From an uncultured Flavobacteriaceae bacterium (GTDB lineage Bacteria; Bacteroidota; Bacteroidia; Flavobacteriales; Flavobacteriaceae), in NCBI GenBank assembly GCA_947493175.1, contig CANLQD010000003.1, forward strand, positions 248,001 to 312,000: DNA of 64,000 bases, given 5' to 3'. The position numbers and the translations under genes are program-made. Shown one piece after another: positions 26,111 through 33,877 of this stretch (position 1 is the stretch's first letter; the number at the start of each line of letters is the position of its first letter). The notes under the pieces are model-generated. The model did no database searches. It was not told the DNA's origin and saw nothing but the letters and a program-made list of their open reading frames with translations.

Positions 26111-27355
26111 ATGATGAAGCATACTGATTTGCTAAAGATAGCCAAAACCTACGGAGACCCCGTGTATGTTTATGATTCAGAAAAGATAGTTTCTCAATTT
26201 AACCGATTGACCTCAGCTTTTAGCAGTGTTCCCAATCTGAAATTGAATTACGCGGCCAAAGCGCTTTCCAATATTAGCATCTTAAAGTTGATGAACAGTT
26301 TGGGCAGTGGTTTGGATACCGTTTCGATACAAGAGGTGCAATTGGGGCTTTTGGCCGGTTTTAAACCTGAGTCGATCATATTTACCCCGAATGGCGTTTC
26401 CTTGGAGGAAATCGAGGAGGCGGCCAAATTGGGGGTGCGCATCAATATCGATAATCTTTCCGTACTGGAGCAGTTCGGTGGTAAACATCCTGATATTCCG
26501 GTATGCATCCGTATCAATCCGCATGTCATGGCAGGTGGTAATTCCAATATATCGGTCGGCCATATCGATTCAAAATTCGGCATTAGTATTCATCAAATTC
26601 CGCATTTACTCCGTATTGTAAACCTAACGAATATGAATATCAATGGTATTCATATGCACACAGGAAGCGATATCTTGGACATTGATGTATTTCTATATGC
26701 CTCGGAAATTTTGTTCGAGACCGCAAAAAACTTTAAGAATTTAGATTTTATCGACTTTGGTAGTGGCTTTAAAGTCCCTTACAAAGAAGGTGATATTGAA
26801 ACCAATGTTGAGGAATTAGGGAAAAAACTAGGTTCTCGCTTCAATGAGTTTTGTAAGGAATATGGTAAGGAACTGACACTGGCCTTTGAGCCCGGGAAGT
26901 TTTTGGTGAGTGAAGCGGGTTACTTCTTAACAAAAGTAAATGTCGTAAAGCAAACCACCTCTACGGTATTCGCCAGTGTAGATTCGGGCTTTAACCATTT
27001 AATTCGACCTATGCTTTACGGAGCTTCGCATCAAATACACAATATCTCGAACCCGGAAGGGCGAGAGCGTTTCTATTCGGTAGTAGGCTACATCTGTGAA
27101 ACGGATACGTTTGCTAGCAATCGCCGTATCAATGAAATTTCTGAAGGTGACATCCTTTGTTTTAAGAATGCGGGGGCCTACTGCTTTACCATGGCCAGCA
27201 ACTATAATTCCCGATTCCGCCCCCCAGAGGTACTATGGCATAATGGAAAGTCTATTTTGATTCGGGAGCGCGAAAATTTTGATGACCTCATCAAAAATCA
27301 AGTAGATGTCAAGGATTTGTTCGCTCCCAAAAAGGAAAAAGCCACCGTTAAATAG
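26111..27355 (+). CDS. lysA: Diaminopimelate decarboxylase
   Basis: PLP enzyme of the last lysine-biosynthesis step, meso-DAP to L-lysine plus CO2. 414 residues, fold III barrel. The PLP lysine is K50 in NYAAKALSN. HMHTGSD, the glycine-rich DFGSGF phosphate loop, EPGKFLVSEAG, DSGFNHLIRPMLYGA and the CETDTFA motif (Cys at the dimer active site) all follow in order. Start 26111 or the adjacent ATG at 26114. No other lys gene is nearby, so it is probably a single-gene unit. T-rich sequence upstream contains near-matches but no exact promoter consensus. Confidence 0.97.
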   Translation: MMKHTDLLKIAKTYGDPVYVYDSEKIVSQFNRLTSAFSSVPNLKLNYAAKALSNISILKLMNSLGSGLDTVSIQEVQLGLLAGFKPESIIFTPNGVSLEEIEEAAKLGVRINIDNLSVLEQFGGKHPDIPVCIRINPHVMAGGNSNISVGHIDSKFGISIHQIPHLLRIVNLTNMNINGIHMHTGSDILDIDVFLYASEILFETAKNFKNLDFIDFGSGFKVPYKEGDIETNVEELGKKLGSRFNEFCKEYGKELTLAFEPGKFLVSEAGYFLTKVNVVKQTTSTVFASVDSGFNHLIRPMLYGASHQIHNISNPEGRERFYSVVGYICETDTFASNRRINEISEGDILCFKNAGAYCFTMASNYNSRFRPPEVLWHNGKSILIRERENFDDLIKNQVDVKDLFAPKKEKATVK

Positions 27356-27391
27356 GGTGGCTTTACATGCTCTATCAAAAACTGTTCTTGT

Positions 27392-27802
27392 TTATAGACT
27401 ATTTTCCAACAATGTTTGTACCGCTTTGGCGCGATCGTCTATGTAATGAATATTGGTGGTAGGCTTGTGATCTAAGTTCAAAATACCATTTTCGAAAGAA
27501 GACCAACTACTTGGTGAACTAATGCCCTCCTCGTTTTTGATAATTACTTTTTCCAAGCTTTCAGAGATGGCTTCTTTTCCCATATCGTCGGAGCAAATAC
27601 TTTCCAACGCCTTGATCAAGGGTTCAAAATAGACCTGTGGCCATGCTTCTTCGTATAGATGACTCATACCATCTTCCGCAAGTGTGTCCCAAGCTACATC
27701 TATTTCTACATCTTTACCGATTACTTTTTTCATCGCTGTCAAGAAGTTTTCATATGCCGATTCTTGAAATGCTTTGACGATTCTTCTTTCTGCTAATCCC
27801 AT
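27392..27802 (-). CDS. Conserved hypothetical protein, shares a domain with its neighbour
   Basis: 136 residues, cytoplasmic. The N-terminus MGLAERRIVKAFQESAYENF leads into a domain whose C-terminal half aligns with the upstream gene product: LESICSDDMGKEAISESLEKVIIKNEEGIS against IETISTDALGKEAINALKIITLTEKEGE, and NGILNLDHKP against VGIDLNHELP. I do not recognise a named family; it looks restricted to Flavobacteriaceae and relatives. It starts 22 bp after the upstream gene, so the two are co-transcribed and perhaps form a complex. Confidence 0.7.
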   Translation of the reverse strand: MGLAERRIVKAFQESAYENFLTAMKKVIGKDVEIDVAWDTLAEDGMSHLYEEAWPQVYFEPLIKALESICSDDMGKEAISESLEKVIIKNEEGISSPSSWSSFENGILNLDHKPTTNIHYIDDRAKAVQTLLENSL

Positions 27803-27823
27803 AGTTATTGTTTTAGGTTATGA

Positions 27824-28495
27824 TTATAATTGTGCTTCCAATTTTTCTTGAAGCTGTTCTTTTATGGTGGATGGCAACTCGTGGTTTAAATCGATGCCGA
27901 CCTCTAAAATACTTTCAGTCTTTTGAACATTTAGTTCCCCTTCTTTTTCAGTCAATGTAATGATCTTGAGCGCATTTATCGCCTCTTTCCCAAGTGCATC
28001 TGTTGAAATAGTTTCAATGGTTTGTAGCAGCAATTCCAAAAACAGCCGTAATTGATACTTTCCAGCATCGGTCTGTTGTGCTTCAACCAAGGAAGTTACA
28101 TCCATACCTATACTATGATTGTTCTTCAGTTTATCGGAAACGGTCTTTGCGAATCGCTTTAATTGTAAATTCGTCGGAACCTTGGAAGCGGGGACTTCAA
28201 AGTAACCCCCTTCTGTTAATACAGATAGTAAAAGTTCGGGGTTCAATAATTCAATACCCGCTATACTAGCTGTTCGCACATAACTTATACTATCATTGCT
28301 GCCTAAAAAAAGGGCATGGCCTTCCCTGTCGGTCTTCAAAGGAATCCCTTCCAATACAAAACCCGAGACCAATCCTAAACGCACCCTAGCCATCGCAGCA
28401 GGGTCCGCTATCTTACTATTGAATTTCACCACTTTTTTAAAGATTTCAGACGGTTTGTCAACAGTAAGCTCCTGTATTAGTTGGGTTATGATCAT
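27824..28495 (-). CDS. Conserved hypothetical protein, partner of 27392-27802
   Basis: 223 residues from the ATG at 28495 (MIITQLIQELTVDKPSEIF). A longer frame from a TTG at 28567 would add a Cys-rich, unlikely segment. The N-terminal half has predicted helix and strand blocks (VRLGLVSGFVLEGIPLKT, SYVRTASIAGIELLNPELLLSVL). The C-terminal ~55 residues are homologous to those of the next gene. Minus-strand TATCTTTG at 28592-28599 is a good -7 element. No known function. Confidence 0.7.
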   Translation of the reverse strand: MIITQLIQELTVDKPSEIFKKVVKFNSKIADPAAMARVRLGLVSGFVLEGIPLKTDREGHALFLGSNDSISYVRTASIAGIELLNPELLLSVLTEGGYFEVPASKVPTNLQLKRFAKTVSDKLKNNHSIGMDVTSLVEAQQTDAGKYQLRLFLELLLQTIETISTDALGKEAINALKIITLTEKEGELNVQKTESILEVGIDLNHELPSTIKEQLQEKLEAQL

Positions 28496-28591
28496 AGTAT
28501 ATTTTTCCAGATAATGGGAAGACTGTACTGTAACGCAATACATTTTAATACATTGTCTTACCTTCAAATTTTTTAAGGTATGTCATCAAAA

Positions 28592-28599
28592 CAAAGATA
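28592..28599 (-). promoter_or_regulatory. Candidate -7 element for the 28495-27392 gene pair
   Basis: Minus-strand TATCTTTG, exact TAnnTTTG match. The long 5' UTR it implies (~90 bases) leaves room for other starts. Confidence 0.4.
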
Positions 28600-28696
28600 G
28601 GTGGGGTACTTCTTCGAATACTAACCGTTTTCCGTGAATAAGCATCCCTGAAAATCGTTATTTGAAAGTGCTGAAATAAAGCTGTAATATTTTCGT

Positions 28697-28704
28697 TAGT
28701 TTTG
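28697..28704 (+). promoter_or_regulatory. Candidate -7 element of the thioredoxin gene
   Basis: TAGTTTTG, exact TAnnTTTG match, 35 bases before the ATG at 28740. Confidence 0.4.
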
Positions 28705-28739
28705 GTATAGTTGTTGGACTAATCATAGAAAAACGCACC

Positions 28740-29273
28740 ATGAAGTCATTTGCCCCCTATATTAGAAGAACCACTGTTCTGCTCTTTCTCAGCCTTTTGC
28801 CCTTTGTGGTACAAGCACAGGAAGTAGAATGGCTCACTTGGGACGAGGCGGCCCAATTGGCCGAAACAGATGAAAAACCAAAGAAAATTTTTGTCGATGT
28901 GTATACCGACTGGTGTGGTTGGTGCAAAAAGATGGACAAGGATACATTTCAGAACGAAGAAGTAGCCGCCTACATGAAGGAGAACTTTTATATGGTGAAA
29001 TTGGACGGGGAAGGTAAGGAACCCATCGAGTTTAAAGGTAAGACGTATAAATTCGTTCCTTCGGGCAGAAAAGGATATCATGAGTTTGCAGCTGCATTAC
29101 TACAAGGTAAGTTAAGCTACCCCACCACTGTTTTTCTAGACGAAGAGATGAACATGCTATCTCCGGTACCTGGATATCAAAAACCAAAACCTTTCTTGGA
29201 TATCGCCAAGTATTTTGGAGATGATATCTATAAGGAAAAGGATTGGAAAACGTATTCTGGACAGGGAAAGTAG
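28740..29273 (+). CDS. Periplasmic thioredoxin-fold protein
   Basis: 177 residues. Signal peptide with hydrophobic core TTVLLFLSLLPFVVQAQ (cleavage near 27). The thioredoxin fold carries CxxC in DWCGWCKKMD (Cys59 and Cys62), followed by the family's EEVAAYMKENFYMVKLDGEG and, later, cis-Pro region SYPTTVFLDEE. Tryptophan in WCGWC is typical of the DUF255/thioredoxin_7 subgroup. It would catalyse thiol-disulphide exchange in the periplasm; the partner is unknown. Own promoter candidate at 28697-28704; convergent with the next lipoprotein gene (7 bp between stops). Confidence 0.9.
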   Translation: MKSFAPYIRRTTVLLFLSLLPFVVQAQEVEWLTWDEAAQLAETDEKPKKIFVDVYTDWCGWCKKMDKDTFQNEEVAAYMKENFYMVKLDGEGKEPIEFKGKTYKFVPSGRKGYHEFAAALLQGKLSYPTTVFLDEEMNMLSPVPGYQKPKPFLDIAKYFGDDIYKEKDWKTYSGQGK

Positions 29274-29280
29274 GTTGCTC

Positions 29281-29652
29281 TTATCTTATGTTTGTGTTAA
29301 ACTCCATGAGCACCGTATCACTTTTCACGATTACGTGGACCTCTTGATAGAACGGGGTTCCATTTGAATAGTATCCCCCTTGAATCATTTCTTTCTGCCC
29401 GTTCGCACGAATAAAGGACAGAAGGTAAGCACCGTCTCTTTGATTTTTCCGCATTGATAAAAACTCGCTAACCACTTCTTTTGGTTTCATTCTTTCAATT
29501 CGGATCATCTCTATTTCTTCCGTGGTTGTAAACTCCAGTTGTTCAATTGGTTCGTTGGAGTCGTTTTTAATTTTTATTTCAATTGCATCTTCCTTCAACA
29601 TACCACAGGAATGTAATGTGAGCAATAATACTATTGTAAGAAGTCTCTTCAT
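29281..29652 (-). CDS. Small lipoprotein of unknown function
   Basis: 123 residues with a lipoprotein signal peptide: MKRLLTIVLLLTLHSC, Cys at residue 16. The mature part is a beta-rich domain (IEIKIKNDSNEPIEQLEFTT ... YQEVHVIVKSDTVLMEFN). No family recognised. Likely attached to a membrane facing the periplasm or the surface. Convergent with the thioredoxin gene. Confidence 0.7.
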   Translation of the reverse strand: MKRLLTIVLLLTLHSCGMLKEDAIEIKIKNDSNEPIEQLEFTTTEEIEMIRIERMKPKEVVSEFLSMRKNQRDGAYLLSFIRANGQKEMIQGGYYSNGTPFYQEVHVIVKSDTVLMEFNTNIR

Positions 29653-29857
29653 TTTAGGTATAAATGCATCTCACATCGTTGGCCAATGCTTTACCATTCT
29701 CGAAATAACCGATTTATCTAGAACCAACAAATCAAGCAGGGATTTTCAAAAGGCAATAGCAAAAGGCATAAAACCTAGCCCTAATGTTTCTGATCAAAGT
29801 TCCACAATCGAATTTCAATACAGCCATCATTTTTTAAATTTGGGTCTCACGAACAAA

Positions 29858-29883
29858 AAAATCCCATCGATTGATGGGATTTT
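29858..29883 (-). terminator. Intrinsic terminator of rpsU
   Basis: Perfect 11-bp stem AAAATCCCATC / GATGGGATTTT with a 4-base loop; T-runs occur on both sides. It lies 24 bp beyond the rpsU stop. Confidence 0.8.
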
Positions 29884-29906
29884 ATATCATAGATTCGTTA
29901 GGGACC

Positions 29907-30101
29907 CTAGATTTCTTCTCTATCCTTAAGACCTTGAATATATTGTGCCTTTTGTATTTGAGCTCTTCGCTCTACAGAAGGTTTAGTGAACTGTTGGCGT
30001 TTGCGCAATTGACGCATGGTGCCTGTCTTGTCGAACTTTCGCTTAAATCGCTTTAAAGCCCTATCGATGTTTTCTCCTTCTTTAATTGGTATTATTAACA
30101 T
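29907..30101 (-). CDS. rpsU: 30S ribosomal protein bS21
   Basis: 64 residues, basic, matching bS21: MLIIPIKEGENIDRALKRFKRKFDKTG followed by the KR(Q)QFxKPS(V)ERRAQI segment. It binds the 30S platform next to the anti-Shine-Dalgarno end of 16S rRNA. In Flavobacteriia (work on F. johnsoniae), bS21 with bS6 and bS18 hides the anti-SD, which explains why most genes lack SD sequences. Here the gene has a strong SD, AAAGGAGG, 9 bases before the ATG, unlike any neighbour. That fits feedback in which ribosomes lacking bS21 preferentially translate rpsU. Own consensus promoter at 30137-30166 and own terminator. Confidence 0.97.
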   Translation of the reverse strand: MLIIPIKEGENIDRALKRFKRKFDKTGTMRQLRKRQQFTKPSVERRAQIQKAQYIQGLKDREEI

Positions 30102-30110
30102 TGGCTACAA

Positions 30111-30118
30111 CCTCCTTT
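30111..30118 (-). promoter_or_regulatory. Strong Shine-Dalgarno of rpsU
   Basis: Minus-strand AAAGGAGG, nearly full complement of the 16S 3' end, spaced 9 bases from the ATG. No other start in this window has a comparable SD. It supports start 30101 and bS21 autoregulation. Confidence 0.8.
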
Positions 30119-30136
30119 CTTTAATGATTAAGGCTG

Positions 30137-30166
30137 CAAAGATAATACCTTTTTCAAGAACTACAA
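30137..30166 (-). promoter_or_regulatory. rpsU promoter (TTG-N19-TATCTTTG)
   Basis: Minus strand: -33 TTG at 30166-30164, 19 bases, -7 TATCTTTG at 30144-30137. It gives a transcript start near 30130 and a ~30-base leader holding the SD. Confidence 0.7.
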
Positions 30167-30167
30167 T

Positions 30168-31529
30168 TTATTTTTTTGACCAAACCGAATAACTTTTTGG
30201 TGGTGCCTGAATTTTGACCCAACCATTTGATTGCGTTGTTGGTTCCCAGCTTGAATTTCCTGTAAAATCCTTTATCACTTCGCTATTCCACTTCACAGGC
30301 ACCCAACGTTCTTTCCAGCTATTGCTGTTATTGATAAATACCACTAATCCAGGACTGCCATTTCGCTGTGCGATATACTCGTCGTTATCAACGTGAAGTA
30401 TCGACGTACTACCGGTGGCTTTGTTATTGTGGATCCAGATAAGGTTGTTCAACTTGTTCTTGTCGAGCCAATCTTCATAGTCCCTGTAGAAAACGGTGGG
30501 ATACCCTTCATGGGTCAAAATATAGGCATATGCCAACAATTTACCGTTGAATATTTCATCGGTATCATGGTTCGCCACAAAGGTCACTGCTTTGGAACCT
30601 CCCCGTTTCCATAGCATATCTTGGTTCAAAGCATTAAGGTCGTTTCCTTCAAAAGCATCACGCATACGGTAGTAGCAGGCAAAGTCGAAAGCAGACGCGT
30701 TGGCTTGCCCGGCCCACCAATCGAGTGTTGCCGCATTGCCATCCCAATATTCACCGACCGTGAAACCACCTACGGCTTTTTTCCATTCTTTGACCACCCA
30801 CGGTTCAAATCCTTTTACGTAATCAAAACGCCAGCCATCAAAACCTAGGTCATTCTTATAGTACTTGGCAACCGAATTACTTCTTTTCCACAGCCAATCT
30901 TGCACGTAAGGTTTGTGATGACACATATCTGCGAACCCACCAAAAACTCCCGAATCGTTACTATGGTAATCATTGGGGTGAAAATCATAGGCAGTTCTAT
31001 TGAAAAGTCCTGAAGCACCACTATAGTCAGTGTAGGTGTTTGTATTGGTAAAAATGTTGTATTCAGCATCACCTCCACTGTTGTGATTTATAACAATATC
31101 GGCAATAACGCTGATACCATTTGTATGTGCGGTATTGATGAGGGATTTCAATTCTGATTTAGAGCCAAAGCGGGTCTCTATCGATCCCTTTTGATCAAAG
31201 TTCCCAAAATCATAGTAGTCATAGGGATCGTACCCCATAGACATTGCCCCGTTCAACGCTTTATTGGCAGGAGGAAGCCAAATAGCATCAAAACCTGCAT
31301 TACCCCATGAAGAAACCTTTGATCTAACGGTGTTCCACCAAGTACCTCCCGAAGGTACGTTCCAATAAAAAGCTTGCATCATCACGCCTGAACCGATGTT
31401 CCCTACCGCTGCTACTGATTCGGTCGGGGTGTTTTCACGAAGTTCTTGCTCTATTGGACTCTCTAAATTTTCTTTCTGGCATCCCCACAATAGTACTATT
31501 GCGGATAGCCATATTAACTTGCTTTTCAT
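30168..31529 (-). CDS. GH13 alpha-amylase, lipoprotein
   Basis: 453 residues. Lipoprotein signal MKSKLIWLSAIVLLWGC with Cys17, so it is anchored and probably exposed. Full alpha-amylase barrel with the four conserved regions: DIVINH (144-149), GWRFDYVKG with nucleophile Asp236, VGEYWDG with acid/base Glu260, and FVANHD with Asp322. The C-terminal beta domain closes the chain. It hydrolyses internal alpha-1,4 bonds of starch or glycogen-like glucans. No sus-like SusC/SusD genes flank it, so it looks like an isolated degradative enzyme rather than part of a polysaccharide locus. Confidence 0.95.
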   Translation of the reverse strand: MKSKLIWLSAIVLLWGCQKENLESPIEQELRENTPTESVAAVGNIGSGVMMQAFYWNVPSGGTWWNTVRSKVSSWGNAGFDAIWLPPANKALNGAMSMGYDPYDYYDFGNFDQKGSIETRFGSKSELKSLINTAHTNGISVIADIVINHNSGGDAEYNIFTNTNTYTDYSGASGLFNRTAYDFHPNDYHSNDSGVFGGFADMCHHKPYVQDWLWKRSNSVAKYYKNDLGFDGWRFDYVKGFEPWVVKEWKKAVGGFTVGEYWDGNAATLDWWAGQANASAFDFACYYRMRDAFEGNDLNALNQDMLWKRGGSKAVTFVANHDTDEIFNGKLLAYAYILTHEGYPTVFYRDYEDWLDKNKLNNLIWIHNNKATGSTSILHVDNDEYIAQRNGSPGLVVFINNSNSWKERWVPVKWNSEVIKDFTGNSSWEPTTQSNGWVKIQAPPKSYSVWSKK

Positions 31530-31812
31530 GATCGATAGAATTTAATAGGTTAATCACTGTCGATCTTAATGTAAGAAAAATATGATTCGAATCTAAGTAG
31601 AAAAGTAAGAAGGCCCTATGAAAACGTTTGAATGTTTACAAGTTTTCAAATTCTTTAAATAGCAAGAAATATTTTATGATATTCATAAAAAAATATTGCC
31701 AAAACCAACACATGTGTAAAAAATATCAAAAAAATCTTGCAACACTAACAAAACAGACTATCAGCAAGAAACTTATTGAAGCATGTATGTATTCCTATTT
31801 CCGGTCTATCGG

Positions 31813-32994
31813 TTACTCGGATTTAGCGGGCTTGTATTCCTTTTTATCGATAACGATCTTAGCAATGATTTCCCGTAGTATTTCCGAAGTACCCCCACCA
31901 ATCGGTCCAAGTCTACTGTCTCTTAGCAAACGTGCCATTGGATAATCCTCTATGTAGCCATAGCCCCCAAGAAACTGTAGACATTCATAAGCCACTTCAT
32001 CTGCCATCTTGGTAGACCTTAATTTTGAAATGGTAGCCTCTTTGACCACATATTCCCCCCTATCCAATTTATGCGCTACTGCATAATTGTACAACTTGCA
32101 CATTTCCATATCTGCGTACAAGTCTACAATTCGATGTCGAAGGGCCTGATATTGGTTGATCTTTTTACCGAAAGTTTCTCTTTCCGACATGTATTGCAAG
32201 GCGTATTCGATGGCATATTCGGCTCTTGCATGCGCATTGACCCCCATTATAAGTCGTTCCAAGGCAAACGCTTCCATAATGTACGAGAAACCTTTTCCCT
32301 CCTCCCCCAACAAATTACCTGCTGGCACTTCTACATTGTCGAAGGCCAATTCGGCCGTATCAGAAGCTCTCCAGCCCAGCTTGTTCAATTTATTGGCGGT
32401 AACGCCTTTACTATTTCGGTCTACCACTAGCACACTGATCCCTTTATTACCGGCTGTGGGGTCTGTTTTGGCGGCAACGACCATGTAATCACAATACACC
32501 CCATTGGTAATGAAGGTTTTTGAACCATTTAATACATAGCAATCTCCTTTTTTGATCGCCGTGGTACGCATCCCTGCTACATCACTGCCACCAAAAGGCT
32601 CGCTTACACCCAAACAACCTATTTTCTTGCCTTCAACACTAGGTTCTAGATAGGCTTTTCGAAGCGCTCCCATTGCATTTTTATTTAAATGCGTCATGGC
32701 AAGATAAACATGGGCCCAAACAGCGGCGGCGAATCCTCCCGAATTTATTTTTTGTAATTCCTCTAAAAGAATAACTGTGTAAAAAAGGTCGACACCTAAG
32801 CCACCATCCGCTTCCGGTGTTGCCAACCCCAGAAAACCCATTTCGCCGAACTTTTCCCAAATAAAGCGGTCAATGGTTCCCGTAGCCTCCCATTTTTCGA
32901 TATGGGGGACTACTTCTTTCTGTAAAAAATCTTTAAGGCTTTCTCTAAAAAGTTGATGTTCTTCAGTGAAGTACATGCTGTGCATAGCAATCAT
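31813..32994 (-). CDS. Acyl-CoA dehydrogenase
   Basis: FAD enzyme that introduces the alpha-beta double bond in acyl-CoA during fatty-acid or branched-chain oxidation. 393 residues. N-terminal helical domain (YFTEEHQLFRESLKDFL), middle beta domain with LGVSEPFGGSDVAGMRTTA and KTFITNG, and C-terminal helical domain with QALRHRIVDLYADMEMC and QFLGGYGYIEDYPMARLLRDSR. The catalytic Glu lies in the GGGTSEILREII segment region. Start 32994 abuts the stop of the upstream gene; internal ATGs at 32985 and 32976 are also possible. Substrate chain length cannot be told. Confidence 0.93.
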   Translation of the reverse strand: MIAMHSMYFTEEHQLFRESLKDFLQKEVVPHIEKWEATGTIDRFIWEKFGEMGFLGLATPEADGGLGVDLFYTVILLEELQKINSGGFAAAVWAHVYLAMTHLNKNAMGALRKAYLEPSVEGKKIGCLGVSEPFGGSDVAGMRTTAIKKGDCYVLNGSKTFITNGVYCDYMVVAAKTDPTAGNKGISVLVVDRNSKGVTANKLNKLGWRASDTAELAFDNVEVPAGNLLGEEGKGFSYIMEAFALERLIMGVNAHARAEYAIEYALQYMSERETFGKKINQYQALRHRIVDLYADMEMCKLYNYAVAHKLDRGEYVVKEATISKLRSTKMADEVAYECLQFLGGYGYIEDYPMARLLRDSRLGPIGGGTSEILREIIAKIVIDKKEYKPAKSE

Positions 32995-32995
32995 T

Positions 32996-33874
32996 TTATA
33001 GTGACAAATATAACGCTATTCTATCAATCTTATCGAAGGGGAAATCGGGAATGTAATCCAATTCGTCGAACGATCGTATACCTCCATTTGTTTCCCTATA
33101 AGCCACGATTTCTTGTGCTACTGCATACCGTATATAGACCAGTTTAACCAGTTCTGCCACAGAAGCAGAATTGATATTGATCTTCTCAATATCGGGGCGT
33201 TGCAGTACCTTAAACCTCTTTAAGGCCCGTTCGGCTACTTGCGCTTCCAAACCATATACATCGTACAATTGTTCTTCGACCATAAATCCGCCCAGGCGAT
33301 TCCTGAACTTTAGGATCCGTTCCGATAATTTTTCGCCGATACCCTGAACTGATTTCAACTCTTCTAGTGTAGCCTTGTTAAGGTCTATAATTTCAACGGC
33401 AGTCCGGACGGTCGTTCCTTTTCTGACGGCATCCGAAACAGCTTTGTCAGTTTTGGTCCACTCGGGAAATTTGAAGTAAGGTGCGATGATGCCTAGCAGT
33501 GAATCCGATATGCCGGTAACTTCCTGAAATTCCTTGGATGAACTTACGTAATCATTCTTTGAACGAAAAGCGAGTAGCCGATCGATTTCCGCTACCGACA
33601 TGCCCAGCCTGTATCCTTTATAGTCAGTAATAAAATTGGGATTGAAAGGGTATAGCGTATCGACGCCCTTCCGTAGGGCTTTCTTCTTTAAAGCGGTTAT
33701 TTGGAGTTGTATTATCGAATCTGTAGACAACCCATCGCCATCGATGTTCGCAGGAAACGATTTGAATGTTACGTATCCCAGTTGTAACAGCACGATAATC
33801 AATAATAAAAAGAAAATCCCACTTCGTTCTTGTTTGCTGAACTCGAAGTGGGGTTTTCTTTTTCTTAATTTCAT
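32996..33874 (-). CDS. Helix-hairpin-helix protein with N-terminal membrane anchor (ComEA-like)
   Basis: 292 residues. One membrane segment near residues 18-37 (GIFFLLLIIVLLQLGYVTF), then a long linker and repeated helix-hairpin-helix units: FNPNFITDYKGYRLGMSVAEIDRLLAFR, LNKATLEELKSVQGIGEKLSERILKFRNRLGGF, and ININSASVAELVKLVYIRYAVAQEIVAYRE. ComEA-type proteins bind DNA during natural transformation, but many flavobacterial members have no tested role. It sits 3 bp from the AGCS symporter gene and 1 bp from the acyl-CoA dehydrogenase. Confidence 0.88.
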   Translation of the reverse strand: MKLRKRKPHFEFSKQERSGIFFLLLIIVLLQLGYVTFKSFPANIDGDGLSTDSIIQLQITALKKKALRKGVDTLYPFNPNFITDYKGYRLGMSVAEIDRLLAFRSKNDYVSSSKEFQEVTGISDSLLGIIAPYFKFPEWTKTDKAVSDAVRKGTTVRTAVEIIDLNKATLEELKSVQGIGEKLSERILKFRNRLGGFMVEEQLYDVYGLEAQVAERALKRFKVLQRPDIEKININSASVAELVKLVYIRYAVAQEIVAYRETNGGIRSFDELDYIPDFPFDKIDRIALYLSL

Positions 33875-33877
33875 GGA

